From NCBI GenBank assembly GCA_949130495.1, contig OX422209.1, positions 699,847,257 through 699,911,256 of the forward strand: a stretch of DNA of 64,000 bases, given 5' to 3'. The position numbers and the translations under genes were made by a program. Positions 35,851-48,323 of the stretch are shown here, one piece after another; positions within the stretch are counted from its first letter, which is position 1; each line of letters starts with the position of its first letter. Source of the stretch: Sambucus nigra (lineage: Eukaryota > Streptophyta > Magnoliopsida > Dipsacales > Adoxaceae). A model generated the notes under the pieces. It ran no database searches and was not told the DNA's origin. It saw nothing but the letters and a program-made list of their open reading frames with translations.

Positions 35851-37113
35851 CATATAATTATCTATTCATCATTTCCACATTAATATATTCATCACAAAAT
35901 AAGTCCGGAGAAAAATCTCCCGGAATGAGATTCAATCAATCTTCTTATATATCTCCTTACTCTAGAGACAAATATATGATATCTCATAATCATATACAAA
36001 TAATATACTATTCACACAAGTATAATAATAACCATCCTAGCGAGCTACAACTCAACGATGCAGGTTCTCAATGCTATCATCTACCAGGGAATCACTCACA
36101 TATCATCCTGGGTACCAACGATCAGAATCTCACACCGCCTTGGTAAAAACCATATCACAACGTACGGGAAAAGGTCATAGTTCCTCCTAAAAAATGAGAC
36201 GAAACATACCCACCATGTCTCATCCCTAATAAAAAATCACACAATAATAATGGACGCTATGACCTAGGGACTATATGCTCCATGCTCCTCAAACCGAGGG
36301 CCTTACCCACATCGCGCAAATTCCCATGGTAGCATATAGGGGGGTTTGCTTCATATATAAATATATATCATTCACACTAGATATACATACATCATCACAT
36401 CATATAAATGTATACCATCACACAAGGTATATATATATCACATTATAGACATACTCTTATTACGCTCATAGGCGTAAATGAAATAATGTCATTTATTAGT
36501 CTATTTTACTCTCGTTATACTATTCGTCAATAACTCACATAACTTTCCCACTTTTTATACACTATACTATTTCTCACTTGAAATTCACACCTCTTCTATT
36601 TGTATGAGTTATCTCTCAATTATAATTATGTTGAGGATATTCTCTATATCCTTATGCACATCAATCAACATTTAATATTTATATGAAAAATCTCCCAATT
36701 CAATTTGCGTTAAGGATATTCTCTATATCCTTATGCACATCGATCAGCATTTATTATTCTAAATCCATAATATGGTTCAATTTATCATATGAACATTTAA
36801 AGTTATCCCATTTGGGATTCAATTCTAAAATCCATTATCACTAAGCGCATCCCAACTCTCTCTTATAAATCCATAATTATCTCCAAATCAAATCTCAATA
36901 ATAGTGGGCTTCCCCACTAGTCAGTACGATACTCTCCAATCGGTATTCTATCAAAATAATTCCATATATCCCTAACAATTTCTCATAAGGGAAACTTACT
37001 AAAAGTCTCCAAAACGTACTTCTCATAACTTATCTGAAGGTTCCCGATCGATAAACCCAAATGAAACAGAGCGAAACTCACTCTAGAAAAACCTCGCAAA
37101 ACAGCCCTATTTT

Positions 37114-37228
37114 CGAATCGATTCGGCCCCTCCGAATCGATTCGGTCCCAACAACGAATCGATTCGTCCCAAAAGGACCTGTAAGTCTGCTAACTACCAA
37201 ATGGATTCGGAAGGGGCGAATCGATTCG
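37114..37228. repeat. Palindrome cluster in LTR S2
   Basis: Four perfect 12-bp palindromes CGAATCGATTCG at 37114-37125, 37133-37144, 37155-37166 and 37217-37228, plus degraded copies (GAATGGATT). Confidence 0.9.
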
Positions 37229-37977
37229 GTTTGTTCAGCAAGCTACGAATGGATTGTTTTCTCCCAAACCCAAAATTTCCAAAAAATCATTTATATTATC
37301 TTCAAACCATTTCTCTTCAACCCAAACATATATACAACATTAAAACTCATCAAATAACACACCTAAACTAATTTATAACCTCAAATCCATTATATACACA
37401 TCAAATGTAAGATTTTACCCAAAATCTAGGTTTTAAAATTTTAAACCCAAAATCCATAATTCTGTTCACAAATCATGAAATAAATGATACGCAACAATTA
37501 TTTAGCAAGTGTAATCACTTGCCTCAAATTTGTAGAGGTTGGATAGCCCTCGAAATTGCGGATTGGCCGGAGTTCCCAACTTTTTCCTCTTTCTCTTTTT
37601 CTTTTCTTCTTTTCTTCTTTCTCTCTTTCTTTCTCTTTCTCTCTAAGGAGATTTGTTTCTCCTGTAGACTTAATAAGCCTTATCTCCCAAAGCACACAAC
37701 TTTAAATGATAATACACACTTTAAATGACTAGGTCACTCTAATTCGAGCCAAATGAACTTAAAATATTTCGAAACCCAAATAAGACGCAAGTACAGTCAT
37801 TTTGACTATCTCGACCCTTCCGGAATCAACTGAACCCTCACAATTGTCATTCGAATTACTTTCTAACAACTTCAAATTTTGACCTCAAATGCCAATTTAA
37901 TTATTCTCCAATTAAATTAATATTTATTTCTCCCAAAAATAAATAAATTATTGTCTCAAAAAGCTCGGATTATTGCA

Positions 37978-39300
37978 CATATTCACTTTGGAAAATTATC
38001 ATTTTGTTCATAAGTTTAATGTTTAACTTATTAGGTTTCAAAGACTCTTGATAGAGTTTGTCAAATTCTTATTTAATGTCATCAACTTCATCATCACTAA
38101 TTTATTGTGATTATTGGATATAATTGTGTGAACCTTTGCTATTACAAGAAAATGAGTCACTAAGTGACCTATCACTAGAAGCTTTCACTTGAATTTTCCT
38201 CACCACACTATCTAATAACACTCAATCTTGAGCTATTTTATCATTCTTGTATAGCCTAACAATAAAGTTTATATCATTCCCTCTCTCATTATATAGGAAC
38301 TCTCATCATTCTCACTTTTAGAATCACTCAAACTTGCATTATAAACATTATTCTTTTTGTCACCTATTTTTTTTCTCAACTTTTCTCAAATGTGTGGGGC
38401 ATACATCTAGATGATAACCAACACCACAACATCCATAACATTGGTCTTCCTCATTAGATCGATTCTTCCAGTGATCACTATATTCACCAAAATAAGTATG
38501 TTTAGTAGGCTCGTACGACTTTTGTTCAAATTACCATTTTTTAAAAACTTCTTATTAATTTTGTAGAATTTGTTAAAATGTTTTACAAACAAAGCCAAGT
38601 CCATTTCAACATTTTCTTTTGGTTTCTCAACACCCTTCAAAGAAAAGTTCTCACTAGTTTAGGCAAAACAATAATTTCTTCTTGATCAAAAAATTTCATT
38701 GATCCTACCAACTCCTCAAGGCTATACGTATCGGTATCTTTCACCCCATTAAAAATGACAACCTTTATGCTAAACCTAGAAGCAAGGGTTCTAAGTAATT
38801 TTCTCACGACTTTGTTCCCAGGAAAGTTCTCACTAATATTGAATGAATATTAACAAATTCCTTCAACCTTATGTAATAATCATTAAAACACCTATTTTTC
38901 TCCATTCTTATAGTCTCAAACTTAGTCACAATGTCTTGTAACTTAACACACTTAACACTCGGAGTGCGTTCATGTGTCACCCTAAGAATATCCCACGCCT
39001 CTTTTGCCAATTCACAATTAAGAATACGGTTTTACTCTTGTGTGCTCACGAAAGAAAATAATGCCTTCAAATCAATAAAGTTTTAATTGCAATCTACAAA
39101 CTTTGCATTCGTCCAAAGAACCTTAGACTTTTTCACTCTAACGCCATCTTCTTCAATGTTGGATAAATCCAACCTTCCTCAACACCTATCCACACTTGTT
39201 CATGTTTAGACTGTAAATGTGTTCTCATCTTCACTTTTCAATGTCCATAATTAGATCCAACAAATTAAGGCGGCCCATTTGTGGAATTTGAATCATGATA
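37978..39300 (-). pseudogene. SIRE-like copia gag remnant, N-terminal and central part
   Basis: From about 39300 leftwards the minus strand reads MRTHLQSLN-like residues, then AKEAWDILRVTHERTPSVKC, KLQDIVTKFETIRMEKNRCF, NKVVRKLLRTLASRFSIKV and SLEELVGSMKFFDQEE. A CCHC knuckle CYGCCGVGYHLDVC follows near 38400-38445. This is the UBN2-type gag of Ty1/copia SIRE/Maximus elements, which coats the RNA genome in virus-like particles. Many stops and frameshifts are present. It joins the distal gag at 34437 across solo LTR S2. Confidence 0.75.
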
Positions 39301-39424
39301 TTGATCTATTATGAAAAAATATGCACAATTTACAACAAGAAATATATGATAGAAAAAACACAGCAAACACACAAAAATTTTAGGATCAACTTAAGCAAGT
39401 CAATGAAAAAATAAGAGCACCTTT

Positions 39425-39437
39425 CTCTAATACCAAT
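39425..39437 (-). other. Primer binding site of the SIRE-like element
   Basis: The plus strand CTCTAATACCA is the complement of TGGTATTAGAG, one base from the initiator tRNA-Met PBS TGGTATCAGAG. AT separates it from an LTR end (TG on the plus strand at 39438), and gag lies on the other side, as expected. Confidence 0.75.
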
Positions 39438-40900
39438 TGAGGATGTGTGATTATTACACAAGTGTTTAACCTAAAAATAAAGGTTTGGCAGCATATCATG
39501 GTCAATTTTTGAATTTAAATAATTTTGCTTCCAAATTTAATTCTCCTAACACTCCATTCAACTATGTGATGTGAAATATGTGTTGAACTAAACACAAAAC
39601 AAGTTAATTAGGTAGATCTATAGAGAATAAGTAGAAATCACAACCTAATTAAAATTTTAAGCCATTGCACTATATATAAATGAGATCTATGTGTAGTGTA
39701 TGATCAAAGTGTTCAATTGATAGGATAACAATGACAAACATTTACAAGACAAATTTTATGAGGAAAAAAATCCCACCTAGGGATAGAAAACCTTGACACT
39801 TGAAAATAATTTTTACACAAGGAAAGAAGGTACCTCTCACACAAGCACTCTCATGTAGTTACCTATGAATCTTGAACTTCCCCCCATAGATGAATAGAAA
39901 TCCACACTAAGCTCCACTATGTGAATGAGGAACTCCAATCTCCTCCTTGGAATTAATGCCATGCTTCAACTCCTCTAATGAATCAAAGAGTCTCCGATTT
40001 TAGATCTAGGAGTATTAGATCATGCAATTCAAAATGTAATTGATTGAATTGAAAAGGCTAATGAATATCTAAAGCAAAATCATTCTCGATACACTCACAA
40101 AAATCAAATATCAAGACATAAATCTATGTTTGAATAGTTTTGGAGGGAACATGTGAATTTTGTAAAAAACGGGAAGCAAGGATAGCTCTCAATCTCAAAA
40201 ATAAACTCAAAGATGTTTTTAGATTTCCATGATTTCAGATTTTTTCAAATGGGAGGTAAAATGACCTATTTATAGTATTTTTTTTTAAATTCAGTTCCAC
40301 CGTGCCCACGGTTGACTTTTTCCTTGCGCATGATTTCATATAGTGCAGAAATCGAGGAAAAGTCGTGTGCACGGGTAAAAAAAACTGTGTGAACGAGCCA
40401 TGTGAACGAGTCCAATTTGGACAGTGTTAATGGTTAAAAGTTGGATATAGTCGAAAGATCCTTTAACTTTCACTAATTTATAAAAATCAACTCCCAAAAA
40501 AAATTTCACAATACCTTTGAGTAGAAAGGTACACTTTTCCATCCAATTTTTAAAAACACACTCATGCTGAAAAATATTGTGCACGTATGTGTATCCATAT
40601 ATTAATTTACAAAACTAACAAAGGGATATAATCTTCAAATCATGTTTATAACACAAATCTTGTGATTTGTTGAGCGACTTGCATGATCTCCTATCTTCAA
40701 AGGTCCATCTAAAATAATAAAATGCACATCATTCACACGTCTCAAGTCTTTAAAATTTTAATGATTGAATAAATTAAATATTTTGTCTAGGAATTTATCC
40801 AACTTTTATATTCAATATATACAATAAAAAAAGTACATTTTCACTGAGTCATTAGAGTTATTTTTGTAAGTTAGAAAGAAAATGCAAGTTGAAGAGAATT
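39438..40900 (-). repeat. 5' LTR of the SIRE-like element (outer end not resolved)
   Basis: The inner end TGAGGATGTGTGA (plus strand) is set by the PBS. A TATA-like ACTATAAATAGG on the minus strand lies at about 40268-40279. I could not find the outer end, so 40900 is a guess. No coding sequence. Confidence 0.45.
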
Positions 40901-41961
40901 CGAGTAAAAAATGCAATTTAGCAAATCTAGGTGTAGAACTATAATTTTACAAATATTATGGGACTAAAATTAATTTATATTGTTTATCTATAAAAAATAA
41001 TGTTCCCTCTGAAATTTGATTGAATTCCGAGTTGAAATGGTTAAAATTTGAAGTTTAGGGCTGAAATGCAAATAGGGATAAAACTATAATTTGCTAATCT
41101 TTAAGGACCTAAATTTTAATTAATTGTTTTTATTTTACCTTTTGTTAGGTACTCATTCTTCCAATATAATTCTTATATTGTTTTTGTGAATTCCTACATT
41201 AAGGCAAGATAATTCTCCTCTTTCCACTCATTAGATAGTTTGTATTTTCTACCAAAAGATGTTTTTATAAATTATAGTATTTATGTAGAGATAATTAAGA
41301 TTTATTTTGTTTTGGTTACACTTTTATATGATGTGATTTTTTATGAATAAATTGAAGATTCGAATTCATGCAATTGTATATTTTATTAATTTAGTCTAAT
41401 ATGATATAATTGAATTGGATTATGAATTGTACATTCTTTGTATAATTTCAATATTAAATTTAACATTGGATGAATTGAACTTGTTCCAAATTATGATAGT
41501 AGATTAAATTCATATCTTTTATGTTAAGTTTTATTTAGAATTCATCTTTTGGGAATTAGGGTTCTAGTAAATGTTAGCTTCTTCATTTTGAGTTTATGAA
41601 TTATGTTTGAAGATTTCGAATAATCTCGAATTTTTTTGAAATAGTAACTATGCTCAGAAAAATATGAAACTTTGTAGTCTTATGAAAAATATACTTTTCT
41701 AAAATTCTCGTGTTTTAACAAAATCCCCAAAAGGTCATTTTGGACCTTAAAAATGAGAAAAAAATGGATGAAATATATTTGTAAAGGTATAGTAACGTTA
41801 TAGAAAAGTGAACTTTTAACACCTATAGAATGCATAAATTGAGACATTTTGCGTGCTTTTATATGAAATCACATTAGAAGAACTTCTGTATTTTAAGCTT
41901 TCCCAAAATTCGATTATAAGGGGCCCATATTGACAAATTAATATTCTGACAGCATAATACT
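40901..41961. other. Gene-free AT-rich stretch
   Basis: Nothing recognisable is coded. If the chimeric copia element and LTR S3 are removed, the sequence ending at 41957 joins CATAAGATCATAGAC... at about 49242. That runs into TCTCCCACTT (a polypurine tract on the minus strand, 49277-49286), so this may be the LTR of yet another copia element. Confidence 0.3.
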
Positions 41962-42625
41962 TGTAATATCCCAAATGAGTACAATCATAATTTATGGGTA
42001 TTGAAAAATATGTCTAAAATGTATCTTATCAATATGATGTGAGTGGAATAAAATTCTTCTTTTTGGTTTTTATGGAGAACTATGCCTCACCCTTTTCCCT
42101 TTTAAGGTAGTAAAATATTGAGAATGAAAGGAAGAGAACTGGAGAAATTGAAAGATAAAGAATAAAAGACGTTGAAATACATCAGCATGATGTGAGTCTA
42201 ATTCGTCAAAGTTTATTGAAAGTGGAGAAACATCCCTCTTCCATTATTAACTCTACAAATGGGATGACTATTATTATGTTGTTTATTATGAATATGTTTG
42301 GGTAGATATGGTTGGATTACATATTGTGGGGCTTGGTGACCCCAAGGGGATTGGGGGCCAGATACGATTTTGATGATTTTATTACTAGTGGGGTTTGGGA
42401 TGGATATGGTTGGATTCCATGTAGTGGGTTTGGTGACCCCAAAGGGGACTGAGGGCTAAAAATGATTACGACGATTTTATTATTGGTGGTATTTTGGGTG
42501 GATAAGATGAGGTTGAATTTTTGTCATGACTTATAATTTATTTCATATGTACCTGTTGTTATGTATAGTTGTGGACTTTATTTTGAAATGAAAGATTAAA
42601 TTGAATATATATATATACAATCTTG

Positions 42626-42798
42626 CTCTTGTGCGGACTAGTCCGCATTTTAAGAATGCGGATCGGACATATGTTACCTGGCGGTGAGCCCAGAAAAGAG
42701 AGAGAGTGTCCCTATAATTTAGGCGATAATTTCTAGGGGCACTATTAGGTGACACATGTCCGGTCTGCATTCTTAAAATGCGGACTAGTCCGCACAAG

Positions 42799-42800
<2 letters not shown>
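42626..42800. mobile_element. Hairpin MITE, 175 bp, in LTR S3
   Basis: The ends are long inverted repeats starting CTCTTGTGCGGACTAGTCCG, nearly perfect over about 50 bp. Each arm contains the palindrome GCGGACTAGTCCGC. No clear target duplication; superfamily not assigned. Confidence 0.75.
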
Positions 42801-42857
<57 letters not shown>

Positions 42858-42860
42858 TAT
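42801..42860. repeat. Microsatellite (TTA)n-(TA)n
   Basis: About 14 TAT/TTA units followed by TA dinucleotides, directly after the MITE end. An ORF rich in Leu across it is an artefact. Confidence 0.95.
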
Positions 42861-43540
42861 GGCATGGTTATTTGAGATACAACTCGGTTATTAATATTAT
42901 GGAAATTATATTTACTAGTTGTCTCTTCTTATAAGGAAACTACTGGGATTTAATTATAGTTGTTGAATACACCATTTAAAGGAAATTACACTCGTAAAGG
43001 TGGGGAAAATAATTAAATTAATAATTTTAGAATTATTATTTATACTCATGATTGGTAGTTTTACTACTTGAGTGTGCAGATGTAATCTCATTACGGTATA
43101 CCTGACTCGTTGCATTATTTCAAGTGCTCCAATGTACCCAACTTAGTTTTCCACTTGAGCACGCAGTCTTTCATTCCACTCACCACTGAGTTTTGGAGAT
43201 GTAGGTGTAGAACCTACTTTTAGTTTTATTTAGTTTGTGTTTGAGAGATGCGATGCTTACTTTATTCAGTCAGATTTGTAGACAATATGAGTTTGGCAGA
43301 ATTGGCATGTACTAGTTCTTGTTAGATAGTTTTTACTTTACTTAGTGGTGGTGATCGATTTTATCCATATTATGTGATCATTGATGATTTATCATATCGT
43401 TGTCTTCCTTGATTTACCCTTATTCCTTGATTTTTATTTCATACTGATGATGATATTTAACTGGAATTAACAAACTATTTTATTAAATAAATAGACTTGA
43501 TTAACATAATTATTAAAAATTATGGGGTGTCACACATAAG

Positions 43541-43963
43541 TGATGGATTAATTTCTATTTTGTGAAAACTATCACACAAACAGGAACATTCATATTGAAT
43601 TATCAAGAAATATAAATATTGATTTTGCGGAAGCGTACCTGAATCCATGACAGAAAGTTAAAATATCCGAGTCTGAGGTCTTATGATCTTCCAGATCAAC
43701 ACTTTTATTTCCTCTCTAAATTTCTCTCTGACAATGGGAATCAGAAGATTGGTGTTATGTGATCTGGGGACCATGACCCCTATTTATAACACAATCGTGT
43801 CTTTTCATATTTCGTATATTTCTATTTTAACCCATCATAAAAATAGAAATTACGCTTGTCTCTACACAATAAAACCCACACTTTAATAATACATTAGTAA
43901 GGCCCCAAAACTTAAATTAATCACTTTAATTGGCCTACTTTTATTTGATAGCCTATAATTCAT
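43541..43963 (-). repeat. LTR A of the chimeric copia element (5'-truncated 3' LTR)
   Basis: About 98% like LTR B by eye (around ten differences). On the minus strand it begins at ATGAATTATAGG, position 47 of the full LTR, fused directly to integrase sequence. It ends CCATCA at 43541. Confidence 0.93.
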
Positions 43964-45643
43964 GCTTGGAGAACCTGGCATGGTGTACTGCGAGACGATA
44001 CCGCACTCCTTTAGGAATTTAGCAAATGGTCCTGGGCGTTGTTCACCTGAACCGTCATACCTACCGTAGTATTCACCACCACGATCAGATCTGACGTTTT
44101 TAATCCTTTTGCTGAGTTGATTTTCAACTTCAGCCCTGAATGACTTGAACACGTCCAGATATTAGGACTTTTCACTGATGAGATAAAGGTAGCCATAACG
44201 TGAAAAATCGTTTATGAATGTGATAAAATATTATTGACCGTTCCATGAAACCATAGGGAATGGCCCATAAATATTTGTATGTATCAGTTCTAAGAAGTCT
44301 GTAGCCCTATTAGCACCATATCTCATTATGTTTGTTTGTTTTCCCTTTATGCAATTTTTGCAAATTTTAAAATCGGAAAAATGAAGGGAATCTAGAATTC
44401 CATCTGACACAAGTCTTTCAATTGTCCTTTGGGAGATGTGACCTAATCTCTTATGCCATAATGATGCAGAATTCTCGTTGGTTAATTTTCTTTTAATACC
44501 TCGAGTACTTAATTGCAAGGTTTCATGATATGAAGCAATAGTATCAAGCATATAAAGGTTATCTACATAAGATAAAGAACCAGTACCAACCAAATTTGAA
44601 TTATGAAGAAGACTAAATTTATTATTTCCAAAGGAACAAGTATAACCAAATTTGTCCAATACAGAAAGAGAAACCAAATTCCGTCTAAACGACGGTACGA
44701 TAAATGTCTCATTCAAATCCAAATAAGTACTAGACTTCAATAATAACCTAAATATCCCATTTGCTTCAACTTCAACCTTCTTGCCATCGCCCACAAAAAA
44801 ATGTATCTTTCACCATCATTTGTCTTTCGGCAACTCAGGCAACCCTTTCTTAACATGCCAAGCTTGATAATTGGTACATTGCTTCTTCCTATGTCCCGCA
44901 GCTCCACAGAAGAAACAACCATCAACAATTTTTTTCTTTATGTTGTTTCTTTGGATATGGAACCACTGCAGCTTCTTTATCCTTCTTTATTTTCTTCCCC
45001 TTGTCCTTGGAAGTACTAACCAAATGAGCACTTTCTGTCTTATCTTGCTTCAGTCTTTCCTCTTCTTGCACACAATGTGAGATGATCTCATTAAGAGACC
45101 AAGTCTCCTTTTGGCAGTTGTAGCTCACCTTAAATTGACTGAATTGTGTGGGAAGAGATATTAGAACCAAATGCACAAGAAAATCCTCAGAGAGATCAAG
45201 CTTAAGTGCTCTTAACTTTGAAGCGAGATGAGACATTTCCATAATGTACTCCCTAATGTTCTCATTACCTTTATATTTCATTGAGATGAGACTTGCCAAA
45301 AGTGTTCTTGTTTCAGTCTATTCATTTTTATCAACTCTTTGGCTGTCTTTATCGTTTCCGATATTGTGCCCCTGAATGCTTCTGGAATGGCCTTCTTTAT
45401 GATCATCAAACACATGCAATTTGACTTCTCCCACCTTTCAAAGTCCTTTTTGTCATCAGAGGAACTTTTATCCGTAAGAGGTGCAGGATAAGGAACCCTT
45501 AATGCAAGGTCCAGATCCATGACACCGAGAACTATATGAAGGTTCTCTTGCCATGACTTAAACTTTGTGTCATTAATCATGGGAATAGAATTAATACTTA
45601 CAGTAATGTTGGAAGCAGAACTGATAGCTGAATCAGAGAACAA
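43964..45643 (-). pseudogene. Copia gag-protease-integrase (truncated)
   Basis: The minus strand from 45643 gives gag (NDTKFKSWQENLHIVLGVMD, then MKYKGNENIREYIMEMSHLA after a frameshift near 45290), and a CCHC knuckle CFFCGAAGHRKKQC near 44870-44920. The protease front half with its DSG triad is missing. Then come the pre-integrase zinc domain (LWHKRLGHISQRTIERLVSD, CKNCIKGKQT at 44340-44460) and the integrase core with VRSDRGGEYYG near 44085. The reading stops at MPGSPSMN, before the catalytic Glu, where it is fused to LTR A at 43963. Stops occur between segments. Confidence 0.9.
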
Positions 45644-46186
45644 TAAACAAATAAAACTAGCTCATATAAGTCTTAAATCAAAAATAAATTCAAATAAAGG
45701 ACAAATCCCATTTTAAGATATCAGACACCCTATTAATATTTGATCTTTGGAAAAAATATTAACTTGTAAGTGATATCTTGCCGTAATAATCAAACACTGA
45801 TAATACGAACATATTGAATAATAATTCTTCCTTTGGGCCGATTTATTATTCATATGTAAAATTAAATAATTATCACGTGCTTATTATTAAAGTGGCACAT
45901 GTAATTTTGTTAAAAATTAATCTTCCTTTGGGCCGATTAATATTCACATAAATTACATGCACGTAATTTTTTTTATATTTCGAAATAAAATTAATTTTTT
46001 TGAACAAAAGAGGTCACTTTGGTGACATATTGTTTAAATTAATTTATCTTGAAATATATATATAAATACACCAAAATTTAAATTTAAATTTGTATGGTAT
46101 TACAAGCATGAAAGTAATATTCAACTTGAAAGGTCATGGGTTCAAAACCCCTTTGGCTCCAGACTTGAAAGGCCATGGGTTCAAAA
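45644..46186 (-). other. Presumed leader of the chimeric copia element and junction
   Basis: Non-coding AT-rich sequence upstream of gag on the minus strand, with two copies of a TTCCTTTGGGCCGATTAAT-like word (45825-45845 and 45922-45940). Near the right end a word GAAAGG(T/C)CATGGGTTCAAAAC occurs twice (46128-46148 and 46166-46186). The strand switch to plus-oriented RT lies at or near 46186. Confidence 0.5.
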
Positions 46187-47865
46187 CCTCTTGAGATCCA
46201 CTAGAGAAAGAAGAAGTGCTGTGCCAGATGATTACATTGTATTTCTCCAAGAACATGAGTTTGACATTGGTGCGGTGGAAAATGATCCGACCACCTTCCG
46301 TCAAGCCATGGAAAGTTCTAAATCTCAAGAGTGGATTGATGCCATGAATGAGGAGATAAAGTCCATGAAGGACAATGGCGTTTGGGATCTTGTCCCATTA
46401 CCTGAAGGTAAAAAACCAATTGGTTGCAAATGGATATTTAAAACCAAGAGTGATTCGAAAGGTGATGTGGAGAGATACAAAGCCCGTCTTGTCGCTAAAG
46501 GCTTTACACAAAAAAAGGCATCGATTATAAAGAGACTTTCTCTCCGGTTTCATCAAAAGACTCTTTTAGGATAATAATGGCACTTGTGCGCACTTTGACC
46601 TTGAGCTTCATCAGATGGATGTTAAGACTGCGTTTCTCAATGGTGACATTGATGAAACAATATATATGGTGCAACCAGAAAAATTTGTGTCGGGAGATGC
46701 AAAGAAAACAGTTTGCAAATTAAAGAAATCCATTTATGGGCTTAAGCAAGCTTCTCGTCAATGGTATTACAAGTTTCATCAAGTTGTCATCTCGTTTGGT
46801 TTTGAGATGAATCTGGTTGATGATTGTATATACCACAAGCTCAGTGGGAGTAAGGATATTTAATTGGTTTTATATATTGATGACATTTTTCTTTCCACCA
46901 ATGATATAGGTATGTTGCACGAAACCAAGAGATTTCCTTCAAAGAAATTTGAGATGAAAGATCTTGGTAACGCTTCTTTTGTGTTGGGTATACAAATACA
47001 CCGAGATCGCTCTCGGAGTAGACTTAGTTTATCACAAAAGATCTATATCGAGAAAGTTCTTAAAAGATTTGGCATGCATGATTGTAAACCAGGTGACACC
47101 CCTGTAGCTAAAGGAGATAAATTTAGTCTCAGTCAATGTCCCAATAATGATTTTGAGATTCGGGAGATGCAAAAGATTCCTTATGCGTCAGCAGTAGGAA
47201 GTCTTATGTATGCTCAAGTATGTACGCGTCCGGATATTGCGTGCATTGTTGGCATGTTGGGAAGATACTTAAGTAATCCTAGAAAGGATCAATGGATAGC
47301 AGCCAAGCGAGTCATGAGGTACTTAGAGAGAACAAAAGACTACATGCTCACCTATCGAAAGTCAGAACAGTTAGAGATCATTGGATATTCTGACTCCGAT
47401 TTTGCTGGATGCCAAGATAGCATGAAATCTACTTCAGGTTATATCTACTTACTTGCTGGAGGTGCTATATCGTGGAAGAGTGTTAAGCAGTCTATTATAG
47501 CTTCTTCCACCATGGAAGATGAGTTTGTAGCTTGTTATGAGGCGTCCAATCAAGGAATATGGTTGCAAAATTTTGTCACGGGGCTGCGTATTGTGGATGG
47601 CATTGAAAGACCACTTAAGTTATTTTGTGACAATAAATCAGCAGTACTGTATTCCAACAACAACAGGAGTTCTTCGAAGTCAAAGTTTATTGGCATTAAG
47701 TTCCTAGTTGTAAAAGAAAGAGTTCAGAGTGGACTTATATCTATAGAGCACATTGGAACAAACTCCATGATTTCGAATCTGCTGAGTAAGGGATTACCAC
47801 CCAAGGTCTTTCATGAGCACACTGCTCATATGGGTGTAATTTATTTTCAGGATATGTCAGTCTAG
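46187..47865 (+). pseudogene. Copia reverse transcriptase and RNase H
   Basis: Starts at the end of the integrase tail (RSTRERRSAVPDDY). RT begins WIDAMNEEIKSMKDNGVW, has YKARLVAKGFTQK, QMDVKTAFLNGDI, KLKKSIYGLKQASRQWY and the intact catalytic LVLYIDDI near 46870-46890. RNase H follows: YSDSDFAGCQDS near 47395, SIIASSTMEDEF near 47510, LFCDNKSAVLYSN near 47625 and MISNLLSKGLP near 47775, where other copies have ADPLTKGLP. One frameshift (about 46510) and one stop (TAA at 46861) interrupt RT. The last 333 residues are open. It points opposite to the gag/integrase part of the same insertion. Confidence 0.92.
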
Positions 47866-48263
47866 TGGGAGTTTTTATTTTATAAGCTTTCATAGACATA
47901 TTTGATTTAATGGATATTGTATGGTTATATACTGCAATAAAGTATTAAGTTTATATTCACTCTGACTTTATATGGTTTGATCTCACTAACGTTTAAGGAG
48001 GACCAGTTGGAAATAGGCATATTAAGATCACATTACATGAAATTTTCATGCTACACATCCACACTTGATCTTTGTCATTAGTTGCATTGATATATGTGAT
48101 CATTAATGGGTCTACTTACGAAATATGTAATGACGATTGCTTTGATTCTATATTGGTGCAATTAATGGACAAGATTATTAAGATACATAAAGTTTTGATA
48201 GCTAAAACTCATGAGCTCATAAAGTATAATTCAAATTTATAAAGTTACATATATATATAGCCC

Positions 48264-48323
48264 AAGTGGGAGATTGTTAGAGTAAAATTTAATATATGGG
48301 CTTATATATATAAAATAAATATG
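48264..48323 (+). other. Polypurine tract and first 49 bp of a copia LTR (plus strand)
   Basis: AAGTGGGAGAT (48264-48274) is followed by TGTTAGAGTAAAATTTAATA and so on, which matches the inverted end of LTR B. The match stops at AAATATG (48323), where inverted 3' untranslated sequence begins. Confidence 0.9.

Larger units (their letters stand above)
34438..37977 (-). mobile_element. Solo gypsy-type LTR S2, minus strand, 3.5 kb
   Basis: On the minus strand it starts TGCAATAATCCGAGC (matching S1 TGTAACAACCCG with substitutions) and ends GCGGGTTGTCATA, where S1 ends in ACA. CATAT flanks both sides (34433-34437 and 37978-37982), a perfect 5-bp duplication. It contains a GC donor (GAG|GCAAGT, minus, at 37523/37522), palindromes (37114-37228), a hairpin repeated twice (36651-36745), three copies of the GCGAGACGTCCCACGC block (35327-35760) and the conserved GGGCTCTGACCC motif (34914-34925). 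The acceptor seen in other LTRs is not recognisable. No coding sequence; no PBS or pol, so solo. Confidence 0.9.
41962..43534 (+). mobile_element. Solo gypsy-type LTR S3, 1.6 kb
   Basis: It starts TGTAATATCCCAAATGAG and ends TGGGGTGTCACA, matching the ends of the other gypsy LTRs. It has neither PBS nor pol. The flanking words are not adjacent equals: CATAA occurs at 41953-41957 and at 43535-43539, four bases off on the left, so the duplication is uncertain. A MITE (42626-42800) and a (TTA)n tract lie inside. Confidence 0.75.

Noticed and set aside
42749..42934. ORF with a poly-Leu stretch resembling a membrane segment
   Set aside because: It is the (TTA)n tract beside a MITE; no real coding signal.
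41953..43539. CATAA on both sides of LTR S3 as a target duplication
   Set aside because: On the left it is separated from the LTR start by four bases (TACT), so a clean duplication is not shown; kept only as a possibility.
46128..46190. GGTCATGGGTTCAAAACC words resembling the B box of tRNA genes or a SINE
   Set aside because: No matching A box, tRNA fold or poly(A) tail. The repeated word lies in the leader/junction of the chimeric copia element.
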